Assembly (NCBI RefSeq): GCF_030163795.1
Contig: NZ_JASJOF010000013.1
Location: forward strand, 1 to 58,694
DNA from: Roseicyclus marinus
GTDB lineage: Bacteria; Pseudomonadota; Alphaproteobacteria; Rhodobacterales; Rhodobacteraceae
DNA: 58,694 bases
Direction of reading: 5' to 3'
Shown: one piece after another, positions 26,997-34,740 of the stretch
Position numbering within the stretch: position 1 is the stretch's first letter
Layout: each line of letters starts with the position of its first letter
Position numbers and translations under genes: made by a program
The notes under the pieces: model-generated
Databases searched by the model: none
The model's input: only the letters and a program-made list of their open reading frames with translations
Told to the model about the DNA's origin: nothing

Positions 26997-27802
26997 CTAG
27001 ACGCATCGCGATCGTCGGGACCTCCAACATCGGTGCGCCGAAATATGCCGCCGAGCAGATCGCAGCGGAATATCCAAGCCTTACTGTCCGGTTCTGGGGT
27101 ATGCCGGGCCGAAAATTCGCGGATTGCGCCACTGATGACGCGGGCGTGTTCCAGCCGCCTTCGGGCGATGTCGAGACGCGAAAGCTGGCCAAGCGGATCA
27201 ATGGCGAAGATTGCATCGACCTGAGCACCTTCGATGCGACACTGGTGATCGCGGATACGATGGGCTTGCCCTCCGTGTTGTTCATGGCGGGGAATTACGA
27301 CGTGATCGACTGGCCGCACCGCCGGGACAAGCCGCTGTTGTCCCGGCCGGGATTTCTGGCCGGGATGGAGGAGGCGATCACGGCGCGCGCCGATGACCTT
27401 GCCCAGCAGTTCCAGGGGGTGCGCCCTTTGTTCCTGACGCGAGCGCCCTACCCGACGACCATGGTCACACGCCGGGGTCCCTTACGGCTTGAGCCCTTCG
27501 CATCGGTGGCCGCGCATCCCGAGGCGGCGCAGATCGAGGCACTCTACACCAAGGCGCTGGACCGTGCGCTGGCCGCGCGCAACATTACCTTTATCGCGCA
27601 ACCGGCCGAGACCATGGCAGCCCCTTTCCTGACGCGCCCCGCCTATGGCCGAGGGGCCGAGGATTTCCGCACGGCGGGCCGCATTCTTGACGATCACCGG
27701 CACATGAACGCAGCGTTTGGCGCTTCGCTTTTCCGTGCCTTTGCGTTAGCCCTATGTCCCGACAGGACCGGGGCCGCCCCGACACCTCAGACCAAGGAGT
27801 GA
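26993..27802 (+). CDS. SGNH-like hypothetical protein, partner of the GSCFA gene
   Basis: A 269-residue protein that I cannot place in a named family. It starts [16 protein letters not shown], where a Ser follows a Gly-Thr at the end of a first beta strand as in SGNH block I, and near the C-terminus has [13 protein letters not shown], containing D234-x2-H237-x-N239, which fits a catalytic Asp/His block. Between them lie [11 protein letters not shown] and [17 protein letters not shown]. An SGNH-type hydrolase is therefore an inference from motifs only. ATG overlaps the GSCFA stop; CoA-transferase subunit B begins 5 nt after its stop. Confidence 0.7.
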   Translation: MTRRIAIVGTSNIGAPKYAAEQIAAEYPSLTVRFWGMPGRKFADCATDDAGVFQPPSGDVETRKLAKRINGEDCIDLSTFDATLVIADTMGLPSVLFMAGNYDVIDWPHRRDKPLLSRPGFLAGMEEAITARADDLAQQFQGVRPLFLTRAPYPTTMVTRRGPLRLEPFASVAAHPEAAQIEALYTKALDRALAARNITFIAQPAETMAAPFLTRPAYGRGAEDFRTAGRILDDHRHMNAAFGASLFRAFALALCPDRTGAAPTPQTKE

Positions 27803-27807
27803 CGCCC

Positions 27808-28431
27808 ATGTGGGACCGCAACCAGATGGCCGCCCGCGCCGCGAAAGAACTGCGCGACGGCATGTATGTGAACCTCGGCATCGGCATCCCGACGCTGGTG
27901 TCGAACTACATCCCCGACGGCATGAGCGTAACGCTGCAATCGGAAAACGGGATGCTCGGCATGGGGCCCTTCCCCTACGAGGGCGAGGAAGACGCCGACC
28001 TGATCAACGCAGGCAAACAGACCATCACCGAATTGCCCCACACGGCCTATTTCGACAGCGCGACGAGTTTCGGCATGATCCGGGGCGGCAAGATCGCCAT
28101 GGCGATCCTGGGCGCGATGGAAGTCAGCGAAAAGGGCGATCTGGCGAACTGGATGATCCCCGGCAAGCTGGTGAAGGGGATGGGCGGCGCGATGGATCTG
28201 GTCGCGGGCGTGGGCCGTGTCGTCGTGGTGATGGATCACGCCAACAAGCACGGCGAAAGCAAGGTTTTGAAGAACTGCACCCTGCCGCTGACGGGCACCG
28301 GTGTGGTGGATCTGATCATCACGAACATGGGCGTGCTGGAGGTGGTCGAGGGTGGCCTGAAACTCCTCGAACTGGCCGACGGCGTGACCGAAGCCGACCT
28401 GCGCGCCGCGACGGAAGCCACGCTTGTCTGA
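27808..28431 (+). CDS. scoB: 3-oxoacid CoA-transferase, subunit B
   Basis: Beta subunit of 207 residues. It contains the catalytic glutamate in [12 protein letters not shown] (E46), the N-terminal [17 protein letters not shown], and [22 protein letters not shown] typical of the SCOT B subunit. AAGGAG at 27794-27799 precedes ATG 27808. Together with scoA it should transfer CoA between acyl-CoA and a short carboxylate such as acetoacetate or acetate. The next gene starts inside its 3' end. Confidence 0.94.
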   Translation: MWDRNQMAARAAKELRDGMYVNLGIGIPTLVSNYIPDGMSVTLQSENGMLGMGPFPYEGEEDADLINAGKQTITELPHTAYFDSATSFGMIRGGKIAMAILGAMEVSEKGDLANWMIPGKLVKGMGGAMDLVAGVGRVVVVMDHANKHGESKVLKNCTLPLTGTGVVDLIITNMGVLEVVEGGLKLLELADGVTEADLRAATEATLV

Positions 28432-28843
28432 TCCGGTTGCCGCATCCGCGGCGGAGCGGACCCCCCAAGGCACGCTGACACTTCAGACCGTGCCGATGCC
28501 CGCCGATACCAATTCAGGCGGGGATGTCTTTGGGGGCTGGGTGGTCAGCCAGATGGACATCGCGGCAGGCACGACCGCGATGGACCGTGCGCAGGGACGC
28601 TGCGCCACCGTCGCGATCGAGGCGCTGCGCTTTCACGCGCCGGTGCTCGTGGGGGACCTGTTCTCGGTCTATTCGCAGATCACGCGGACCGGGCGCACCT
28701 CCATCACCATGCATATCGAGGCATGGGTGCGCCGCCAGCGCACCGGCGAACGGATGCTGGTGACCGAGGGCGATTTCACCTTTGTCGCCATCTCGGAATC
28801 CGGCGTGACACGCCCCCTGCCCCCGGAGGAAGCGCAGCCATGA
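28424..28843 (+). CDS. Hotdog-fold acyl-CoA thioesterase (YciA-like)
   Basis: A 139-residue cytoplasmic thioesterase. The family core is [20 protein letters not shown], with the catalytic Asp expected in [10 protein letters not shown], then [18 protein letters not shown] and [12 protein letters not shown]. The only start that keeps the first strand is TTG 28424, which overlaps the scoB stop by eight nucleotides; the first in-frame ATG (28497) lies inside the conserved core. The close packing with CoA-transferase and GNAT genes suggests acyl-CoA handling in one operon. Confidence 0.87.
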   Translation: MSDPVAASAAERTPQGTLTLQTVPMPADTNSGGDVFGGWVVSQMDIAAGTTAMDRAQGRCATVAIEALRFHAPVLVGDLFSVYSQITRTGRTSITMHIEAWVRRQRTGERMLVTEGDFTFVAISESGVTRPLPPEEAQP

Positions 28844-29121
28844 GCGAGATCATCCGCGAGATCACGGGCACCAAGGGCCGCTATGTCCTGCGCGAAAACG
28901 GCGCCGAGGCGGAATTGACCTATTCCATCCTGTCGCCCGAGCGCATCATCGCAGATCACACGGGAGTGCCCGACGCCATGCGCGGCACGGGCGCGGGTCT
29001 GAAGCTGGTGGAACGGCTGGTCGCCGATGCACGGGCCGAAGGCGTTCGGATCGTGGCGCTTTGCCCTTTCGTGAAGGCGCAGGCGCGACGGCACCCGGAC
29101 TGGGCGGATGTGATCGACTGA
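28840..29121 (+). CDS. Small GNAT N-acetyltransferase (YjdJ-like)
   Basis: A 93-residue protein of the short GNAT group (PF14542-type). Key elements are ELTYSILSPERIIADHTGVP and the acetyl-CoA pyrophosphate loop in MRGTGAGLKLVERLVADAR (the R/Q-x-x-G-x-G/A pattern), followed by VRIVALCPFVKAQARRHPDW. Substrate unknown. ATG 28840 overlaps the thioesterase stop as ATGA, making it the last gene of the operon that opens with the amidohydrolase. The convergent transglycosylase stop is four nucleotides away. Confidence 0.87.
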   Translation: MSEIIREITGTKGRYVLRENGAEAELTYSILSPERIIADHTGVPDAMRGTGAGLKLVERLVADARAEGVRIVALCPFVKAQARRHPDWADVID

Positions 29122-29125
29122 GGCG

Positions 29126-29986
29126 TCAGTTCACCGCGATGGGCTGGAACACGCAGCCATCCGAGATCAACTCGGGCGGGGTGCGGCACAGACTGCGCGC
29201 AACCATCCACGTCGCCAGCACCTTGGGAACGTAATCGCGGGTTTCCTCGAAAGGCGGCACACCGTTGTTGCGTTGCACCGCACCCTCGCCCGCGTTGTAG
29301 CCTGCAAGCGCCAAGAGCGGGTCTCCGTCAAATTCGTCAAGCAACCAGTCAAGATAGGCGATGCCGCCCGCGATGTTCTGGCGCGCATCGAAAGGGTCCG
29401 CGACGCCGAACCGGGCCGCCGTGTCGGGGATCAGCTGCATCAGACCCTGCGCCCCGGCAGGGCTGACGGCCTCAGGCCGGCCAGCGGATTCGACGGCCAA
29501 GACCGCCAACACCAAGGCCGGTGAAACCTCTGTGCCGATGCTCGCCATCAGGATCTCGGCCCCGTGGGCTTCGATGATGCGGTGCAAGGTCGAAAGACGC
29601 GGCACGTTCAGAGCCGCCGCCTCTGGCGCCGAAGCAAGCAGATCCTGCGCCGCCCAGAACCGTCCTGTATCCGCAGGCAATGCAGGAGAGATCACCTGCC
29701 AGAACCAATCGGACCGGCCCGGTGCCGCCTCGCGGCGCACCTCGGGTTCGGTTCCGATCCCCACGGGCGAGGGGCGGGTGGGATCGGGCGCGCTGGTGTT
29801 GCGGGCGTGTTCCTCGGCGGTGATCTGGATCGTGATCCGGGGTCCGGTGCGTCCGGCGTCGGGCGCCGTGACGCGCCGGATCGACGCGCCCTGCCCGGTC
29901 GCCTCGTCAAGCCCCTGCGCATGGACGGGAAGGATCGACAAACACGCGAAAAGGACCGGGAAGGCGCGCGCGCAAAGGTGCCGCAT
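29126..29986 (-). CDS. Periplasmic lytic transglycosylase (SLT domain)
   Basis: A 286-residue secreted protein: N-terminal signal peptide (MRHLCARAFPVLFACLSILP, cut near VHAQ), a Pro/Thr-rich linker, then an SLT domain at about 125-270. The catalytic Glu is in LAVESAGRPEAVSP, followed by GAQGLMQLIPDTAARFGV, the AGYNAGEGAV motif and YVPKVLATW. The adjoining pilus cluster begins 244 nt upstream on the opposite strand. Transglycosylases are sometimes used to open the wall for pilus assembly, but a generic wall role is equally possible. Confidence 0.9.
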   Translation of the reverse strand: MRHLCARAFPVLFACLSILPVHAQGLDEATGQGASIRRVTAPDAGRTGPRITIQITAEEHARNTSAPDPTRPSPVGIGTEPEVRREAAPGRSDWFWQVISPALPADTGRFWAAQDLLASAPEAAALNVPRLSTLHRIIEAHGAEILMASIGTEVSPALVLAVLAVESAGRPEAVSPAGAQGLMQLIPDTAARFGVADPFDARQNIAGGIAYLDWLLDEFDGDPLLALAGYNAGEGAVQRNNGVPPFEETRDYVPKVLATWMVARSLCRTPPELISDGCVFQPIAVN

Positions 29987-30161
29987 GATCTTACTGCCTG
30001 CTACTCAACTACCTCGGGCGGCCTTGTTCTATTGGGCTTGGCCGGTTTCAAGGACGATGAATAGCACGAAACCGAAAGTGAATCTGCCCTTAAAGCACCC
30101 GAGAGAAATCCCACCAATTTCCAGAACAGGCCCAAATCCCGCCCCGATTCACCACCAGAAA

Positions 30162-30468
30162 CAGGTCATCCCGAACGGCCAAGACGGCCGGGGCCAACCA
30201 AAGACCTGAACCCTATCTGGAGCAAGACCATGACCAACCTGATCAAGAATTTCGCAAAATCCGAATCCGGCGCCGTGACCGTTGACTGGGTCGTCCTGAC
30301 CGCAGCTCTCGTGGGCCTTGGCCTCGCCGTCATGACGGTCGTGTCGAACGGCATCGAAGACCTGTCGGGCGACATCTCGACCGCGCTGGTCGACACCGAC
30401 CCGCTCACCAACCCCTTCGCTACCAACGGCGCAGACGCCGCAGAAAACGACTGATCCGCGCAGCAGCG
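30162..30468 (+). repeat. Direct duplication, copy 1 (leader plus pilin gene)
   Basis: About 307 bp containing a 68-nt leader, the flp1 coding region and 14 nt after its stop are repeated at 30671-30978 with only a few differences (for example CGGCCAAG against CGGCTAAG, and AAGACC against AAGACT just before the start). The stretch upstream of copy 1 (29987-30161) shares nothing obvious with the stretch upstream of copy 2, so the duplication edges are sharp. A GATTC (GANTC methylation) site lies at 30146-30150. Confidence 0.9.
30230..30454 (+). CDS. flp: Flp-type pilin (copy 1)
   Basis: A 74-residue Flp/Fap prepilin, the major subunit of the Tad pilus. It has a short basic leader ending at ESG, the processing site before AVTVDW, and a single hydrophobic helix (VVLTAALVGLGLAVMTVVS). 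The usual Glu-Tyr pair after the cleavage site is replaced by Asp-Trp. The C-terminal part is acidic, with TDPLTNPFATNGAD. Differs from copy 2 at three residues. Ribosome site GGAG precedes the ATG by 8 nt. Downstream hairpin suggests high, separately terminated expression, as is usual for pilins. Confidence 0.93.
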   Translation: MTNLIKNFAKSESGAVTVDWVVLTAALVGLGLAVMTVVSNGIEDLSGDISTALVDTDPLTNPFATNGADAAEND

Positions 30469-30476
30469 CGAAAGCC

Positions 30477-30504
30477 GGGGCCGCACCAGCGATGGTGCGG
30501 CCCC
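30477..30504 (+). terminator. Hairpin terminator after flp copy 1
   Basis: GGGGCCGCACC (30477-30487) and GGTGCGGCCCC (30494-30504) form a perfect 11-bp stem with a 6-nt loop, followed after six bases by TTTT. The remaining spacer up to the second repeat copy (30515-30670) holds no other feature I can support. Confidence 0.8.
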
Positions 30505-30670
30505 GATCCGTTTTGGCCTTGCCGATGCTCCGTAGCAGGCCATCCGGCTCGGCCCCCATGCAACGCATCAGCTGCCCCGCACGCCCCAGCATCACATCAC
30601 CAAATCACCCCGCAAATTGCCCGAAAACATCCCACGCCAGCCCAGATCGTGCCCTAATCTCACAGCAAAA

Positions 30671-30978
30671 CAGGCTCATCCCGAACGGCTAAGACGGCCG
30701 GGGCCAACCGAAGACCTGAACCCTATCTGGAGCAAGACTATGACCAACCTGATCAAGACTTTCGCAAAATCCGAATCCGGCGCCGTGACCGTTGACTGGG
30801 TCGTCCTGACCGCAGCGCTCGTGGGCCTTGGCCTTGCCGTCATGACGGTCGTGTCGAACGGCATCGAAGACCTGTCGGGCGACATCTCGACCGCGCTGGT
30901 CGACACCGATCCGATGACCAACCCCTTCGCCACCAACGGCGCAGACGTCGCGGAAAACGACTGATCCGCGCAGCAGCG
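30671..30978 (+). repeat. Direct duplication, copy 2 (leader plus pilin gene)
   Basis: Second copy of the 307-bp unit, displaced by 510 nt. It keeps the leader with AAGACGGCCGGGGCCAACC and the sequence CTGATCCGCGCAGCAGCG spanning the stop. Identity ends right after this, where the two copies have different terminators. The conserved leader, including non-coding bases, suggests either recent duplication or selection on the 5' UTR. Confidence 0.9.
30740..30964 (+). CDS. flp: Flp-type pilin (copy 2)
   Basis: A 74-residue prepilin almost identical to copy 1; the differences are Asn7 to Thr, Leu to Met in TDPMTNPF, and Ala to Val in ADVAEND near the C-terminus. Same processing site (G before AVTVDW) and helix. 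It has its own leader and terminator, so both copies can be expressed independently. A role for the second copy could be dosage or a variant subunit. Confidence 0.93.
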   Translation: MTNLIKTFAKSESGAVTVDWVVLTAALVGLGLAVMTVVSNGIEDLSGDISTALVDTDPMTNPFATNGADVAEND

Positions 30979-30993
30979 ACCCTCGTCGTTTCG

Positions 30994-31024
30994 GGGCTGT
31001 GCCGTATCCGGCGCAGCCCTTTTT
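30994..31024 (+). terminator. Rho-independent terminator after flp copy 2
   Basis: GGGCTGTGCCG (30994-31004) pairs with CGGCGCAGCCC (31009-31019), one G-T wobble, loop TATC, followed by TTTTT (31020-31024). Confidence 0.85.
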
Positions 31025-31123
31025 GGTTCAAGCGAAAGGAAGCGGCCCTTTTGCTTTGCAAGGCGATGGAGGCAAGTCCCCGGTACGCCGCCTTTTGCAC
31101 GTGACGATCGACGGAGTTTCACG

Positions 31124-31363
31124 ATGACGACAAAGCCGATGAAAACCTTTCTCACGTCCGATGACGGCAACGTCATGGTGGATTGGATGGTATTGGCTGG
31201 GGCCCTGATCGGATTGGGCCTTGCGTTCATGGCTGTGATGTCGAACGGCGTCGAGGATATGTCCGGCGCGCTGGCCGGCGAACTCGAAAGCATGCCCGCA
31301 GATACCGAACCTTTCAGGGCCAACGGCGCAGCCATTGCGGCGAATGATCCCGTGCGGAACTGA
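31124..31363 (+). CDS. Diverged third Flp-type pilin
   Basis: A 79-residue Flp-family prepilin that keeps the architecture of the first two (leader ending SDDGN, then VMVDW, then the helix MVLAGALIGLGLAFMAVMSN) but is only moderately similar and has a longer acidic C-terminus (ESMPADTEPFRANGAA). It also has Asp-Trp in place of Glu-Tyr. It may be a minor pilin or a pilin used under other conditions. cpaB follows 174 nt downstream with no clear terminator in between. Confidence 0.85.
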   Translation: MTTKPMKTFLTSDDGNVMVDWMVLAGALIGLGLAFMAVMSNGVEDMSGALAGELESMPADTEPFRANGAAIAANDPVRN

Positions 31364-31537
31364 CCTGGCCCAAGCGTGGCGGGGCGCGACACGGATCGCT
31401 GCCAGAAACAAAACCCAGCGAATTTCGTCCTTTGACCATCAATCGGCCGCAATTCGCGCCCAAGACAGCCAGAGGCAGATAACGGCCGGGCCCTTCACCA
31501 ACGGGACACACGGCGCGACACGTCGAAAGGAAAAGGC

Positions 31538-32368
31538 ATGAGACTGGTTTTCGGATTGGTGCTGTTGCTTGGCATTGGGCTTGCGGGTTTTGCCGTGAAA
31601 GTCGCGATGGATCGTTTTGGTCAGTACCAGACGGCGCTGGCCCAGCAACGGCAGGCCATCATCCCCACGACCGAGGTTTTCGTCGTAACGCGCCAATTGC
31701 GCTACGGCGAACGCCTTGCACGCGACGATGTCGAAGCCATCCGTTGGCCTGCTGATTACGTCCCTTTCGGCGCCTTCACCACGCTCGACGAGATTTTCCC
31801 CGAGGGTGATGCCTCGCCTAGAACCGTATTGCGCACGATGGAACGGCACGAACCGCTGCTGGCAGCCAAGGTCACCGCACCGGGTGAGGATGCAGGCGTC
31901 GCCTCGCGGCTCGAAGAGGGAACGCAGGCCTTTACCTTGCAGATCGACGTGGTGGCGGGCGTGTCGGGTTTTCTGCGTCCGGGCGACCGGGTCGACGTCT
32001 ACTGGACTGGCACAGGCCGCGACGGCGACGGTGTGACACGCCTGATCCGGTCTAGCCTCGAAATCATCGCGCTGGACCAGACCGCCGACAGCGACCGCAA
32101 CAATCCGATCATCGCGCGGACCATCACTTTTGCAGCCCGCCCTACGGATATCGCCGCCCTGACGCAGGCTCAGGCTTCGGGTCGCCTGACCCTCGCGCTT
32201 GTGGGTCTCAATGACGAGACGACCAGTGAAACGGTAGAGGTTTCGCGCGACGAGTTGCTGGGCGCCCGCGAGGAAGTCGCCGCTGCGCCCGAAGGGCCGC
32301 GCATCTGCACCGTGCGCAACCGCAGGGGGGCCGATGTTGTGGAAATGCAGGTTCCATGCACCAACTGA
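31538..32368 (+). CDS. cpaB: Flp pilus assembly protein CpaB/RcpC
   Basis: A 276-residue periplasmic protein anchored by an N-terminal helix (LVFGLVLLLGIGLAGFAVKV). It has the SAF-type domain (VFVVTRQLRYGERLARDDVE, then IRWPADYVP) and the C-terminal RcpC region (GFLRPGDRVDVYWTGTG). CpaB is thought to link the secretin to peptidoglycan or the inner-membrane complex during Tad pilus biogenesis. Followed by a hairpin and an AT-rich spacer before the secretin gene. Confidence 0.92.
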   Translation: MRLVFGLVLLLGIGLAGFAVKVAMDRFGQYQTALAQQRQAIIPTTEVFVVTRQLRYGERLARDDVEAIRWPADYVPFGAFTTLDEIFPEGDASPRTVLRTMERHEPLLAAKVTAPGEDAGVASRLEEGTQAFTLQIDVVAGVSGFLRPGDRVDVYWTGTGRDGDGVTRLIRSSLEIIALDQTADSDRNNPIIARTITFAARPTDIAALTQAQASGRLTLALVGLNDETTSETVEVSRDELLGAREEVAAAPEGPRICTVRNRRGADVVEMQVPCTN

Positions 32369-32391
32369 TTGGAATACATATATAAATATGG

Positions 32392-32424
32392 AAAGGCTCC
32401 ATGGCGCTCAGCTGTGGGGCCTTT
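32392..32424 (+). terminator. Hairpin in the AT-rich spacer between cpaB and cpaC
   Basis: AAAGGCTCCA (32392-32401) pairs with TGGGGCCTTT (32415-32424) with one wobble. It follows the AT-rich run ACATATATAAATATGG and comes before another AT-rich stretch (32493-32520, CTTAAAATTC then TTTTTTGC). In a genome of this GC content such a spacer probably contains a new promoter for the cpaC operon, with this hairpin acting as partial terminator of cpaB. Confidence 0.55.
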
Positions 32425-32575
32425 GTTGTGTCTTCGTTGCACCAATGACGAAAGACGGATCACTTGCGCCGAAGACCACTCTGATTCTTGCTTAAAATTC
32501 TTTTTTGCTTCAATTTTCACGAAAGTTGGTGCGCAAGACACCGAACCAAACAGTGATCATAGAGGCGGGATCACC

Positions 32576-33949
32576 ATGAGCATGATGGCCTTCATGCGCG
32601 CTGTCCTGGTAGGCGGCGCGCTGGCATTCTCTCCGGCAGTCGACGCCGCGGCACAAGGCTTGCGGGTGGTCGAGGGGCAGACATCGGCCGCACTGTCGGT
32701 GCCGATGAACCGTGCGGTCGTGGTCGAAAGCGATCTCCTGTTTGCAGAAATCAGCGTTGCCAACCCGGCCATCGCGGATATCGCGACCCTGACCGAACGC
32801 TCCATCTACGTCCTGGGTCGCGCCCCGGGGCGAACAACCATGACGCTTCTGGGGCCCGACGGCACCCTGATCGCCAATATCGAGGTCCAAGTGGTACCTG
32901 ACGTGGCCGAATTGCGCGAACGCTTGCGCGAGATCTTGCGTAACGAACCGATCGAAGTCCGCACCGCCAATGACGGCATCGTCCTGTCGGGCACGGTCAG
33001 TTCCGGACGGGTCGTGGAACGCGCGATGGAACTTGCCGAACGCTACACGCCCGGCCGTGTGTCCAACCTGCTTCTGGTGGGCGGAAGCCAGCAAGTGATG
33101 CTCCAGGTCCGGTTTGCCGAGATGAGCCGGACGATCCGGCAGGAACTGGGCCTGAACATGAGCGCCGCAAACATCGCCAGCGATAACGTGGCGGCATTGA
33201 ACGCCGGCGACCTCGTGGATTTCCCGGTAACGGCCAATCCGCCGGGCGGCCTCCTTGCTGTCGGGCTTAGCGGCGGTGGGTTCCAATTCAACATCCTGCT
33301 CGAAGCGCTCGAAACCGAGGGTTTGGTGCGGACACTGGCCGAACCCAATCTGACCGCGCTGTCGGGGCAAACCGCCGATTTCCTCGCTGGTGGACAATTC
33401 CCCGTTCCCGTCCGCGACGACGAGGGCAATGTCACGGTCCAGTTCCAGCCCTTCGGGATCGAGGTGGAATTCACGCCCACCGTGGTCGACGAAGAGATCA
33501 TCAACCTCGCCATGTCCAGCACCGTGAGCTCGATCGACACAAGCATTCCGGGAACGGGAACGATTCCGGGGCTGCGCACCCGCGAGGCCTCGACCACTGT
33601 CGAACTGCGCGACGGCGAAAGCTTTGCCATCGCGGGCCTGTTGCAGGACGATTTCCGCGATCAGATCGGGCAGGTGCCATGGCTGGGCGACATCCCCGTT
33701 TTGGGCGCGTTGTTCCGGTCTACCAGCTATCAGCGTGAACAATCCGAACTGGTGATCATCGTGACGGCGCATCTGGTACGCCCGGTGCGGGGCGAGGCCC
33801 TGACCCTGCCGACTGATCGCGTGACGATCCCCACCGAACGCGAATTGTTCCTTCTGGGACGCACGTCTGGCGCGCCGCGCGCGGGCACCGCCGCAGGCGA
33901 TGTCGCGCGGCAGGATTTCACGGGCTCCTACGGCTATGTGATGGATTGA
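32576..33949 (+). CDS. cpaC: Tad secretin CpaC/RcpA
   Basis: Outer-membrane secretin (457 residues) through which the Flp pilus exits. Signal peptide at about 1-28 (cut near DAAAQG), an N-terminal pilus-assembly domain (VPMNRAVVVESDLLFAEISV, SIYVLGRAPGRTTMTLLG), a BON-like region (VLSGTVSSGRVVERAMELAE), and the secretin core (VMLQVRFAEMSR, LAEPNLTALSGQTADFLAGG, then VEFTPTVVDEEIINLAMS). ATG 32576 has GAGGCGG upstream. The C-terminal tail ends QDFTGSYGYVMD. Only one base separates it from the OmpA-like gene. Confidence 0.94.
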   Translation: MSMMAFMRAVLVGGALAFSPAVDAAAQGLRVVEGQTSAALSVPMNRAVVVESDLLFAEISVANPAIADIATLTERSIYVLGRAPGRTTMTLLGPDGTLIANIEVQVVPDVAELRERLREILRNEPIEVRTANDGIVLSGTVSSGRVVERAMELAERYTPGRVSNLLLVGGSQQVMLQVRFAEMSRTIRQELGLNMSAANIASDNVAALNAGDLVDFPVTANPPGGLLAVGLSGGGFQFNILLEALETEGLVRTLAEPNLTALSGQTADFLAGGQFPVPVRDDEGNVTVQFQPFGIEVEFTPTVVDEEIINLAMSSTVSSIDTSIPGTGTIPGLRTREASTTVELRDGESFAIAGLLQDDFRDQIGQVPWLGDIPVLGALFRSTSYQREQSELVIIVTAHLVRPVRGEALTLPTDRVTIPTERELFLLGRTSGAPRAGTAAGDVARQDFTGSYGYVMD

Positions 33950-33950
33950 G

Positions 33951-34619
33951 ATGATGCAGAGCCTTGGGAACACCCGCCGCCTTCGGGCTTGCACATTGGC
34001 CTTCGGATTGTCGCTTTCCATGGCGCTGGCAGCCTGTGGTCCGGGGCAAGTTTTCGACGGCAACCGCGAGGTTGGCTCGCAGATCAACGAAGGCGGCTTT
34101 GGCGATCCGACGACCAACAACGCGCTCTACCACACTGGGCAGCTCCAATATGCGCAGGTGCTGAGCCAGAGATTCGCACAAGAAGTGCCCACGACGATCA
34201 CCTTCGCCTTCAACTCGGCCGTGCTGGAGCCCGAGGCGCAGGCCATCTTGCGCCAGCAGGCCCATTTCATGATGCAATTTCCCGAGGTTCGGTTTTCGGT
34301 CTACGGACACACCGATCTTGTGGGCGGTACGGCCTACAACCATCGGCTGGGACTGCGGCGCGCCCGCGCGGCGGTCACCTATCTCGTCGGCCTCGGCGTC
34401 GAACGGTCCCGGCTCGACACGCTGGTGTCCTTGGGCGAGACGCAACCGATCGTGGCCACGCAGACCGAAGAACGCCGAAACCGCCGCACGGTGACCGAGG
34501 TGACCGGGTTCGTACAACGCCACCCCATGGTGATCGATGGGCGCTACGCGCAGATCGTCTATCGCGGCTATGCCGGCGGCGAAGCGACCGGTGGTGAGGG
34601 CGGCGGCGAAAGCCAGTGA
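33951..34619 (+). CDS. OmpA-family lipoprotein in the CpaD position
   Basis: A 222-residue predicted lipoprotein (lipobox MALAAC, Cys near residue 29) with an OmpA peptidoglycan-binding domain: ITFAFNSAVLEPEAQAILRQ, then VYGHTDLVGGTAYNHRLGLR and RRNRRTVTEV. In many Tad systems the gene after the secretin encodes CpaD/RcpB, which helps secretin function; here an OmpA-like lipoprotein takes that place, as in other Rhodobacterales to my knowledge. It could anchor the secretin to the cell wall. ATG 33951 follows the cpaC stop by one base. Confidence 0.88.
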   Translation: MMQSLGNTRRLRACTLAFGLSLSMALAACGPGQVFDGNREVGSQINEGGFGDPTTNNALYHTGQLQYAQVLSQRFAQEVPTTITFAFNSAVLEPEAQAILRQQAHFMMQFPEVRFSVYGHTDLVGGTAYNHRLGLRRARAAVTYLVGLGVERSRLDTLVSLGETQPIVATQTEERRNRRTVTEVTGFVQRHPMVIDGRYAQIVYRGYAGGEATGGEGGGESQ

Positions 34620-34740
34620 TCCCTCACGCCCTTTTGGGGGCGACGCGGACACCCAGCCGATCGACCGGCATCTGCAAACGAAAACCCCATTTTTGGTCCT
34701 ATTGTTGCCGTTTTTCCGCGTGAAGGTCGGACCATCGAGG

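Noticed and set aside
30092-30110. TTAA upstream of flp copy 1 considered as a CtrA site
   Set aside because: Only one TTAA half is present and no second half occurs at the 7-bp spacing required by the CtrA consensus.
30455-30739. Spacer between pilin copies, checked for a further small gene or insertion sequence
   Set aside because: It contains a terminator and the leader of copy 2; no terminal inverted repeats, target duplication or convincing small coding frame was seen.
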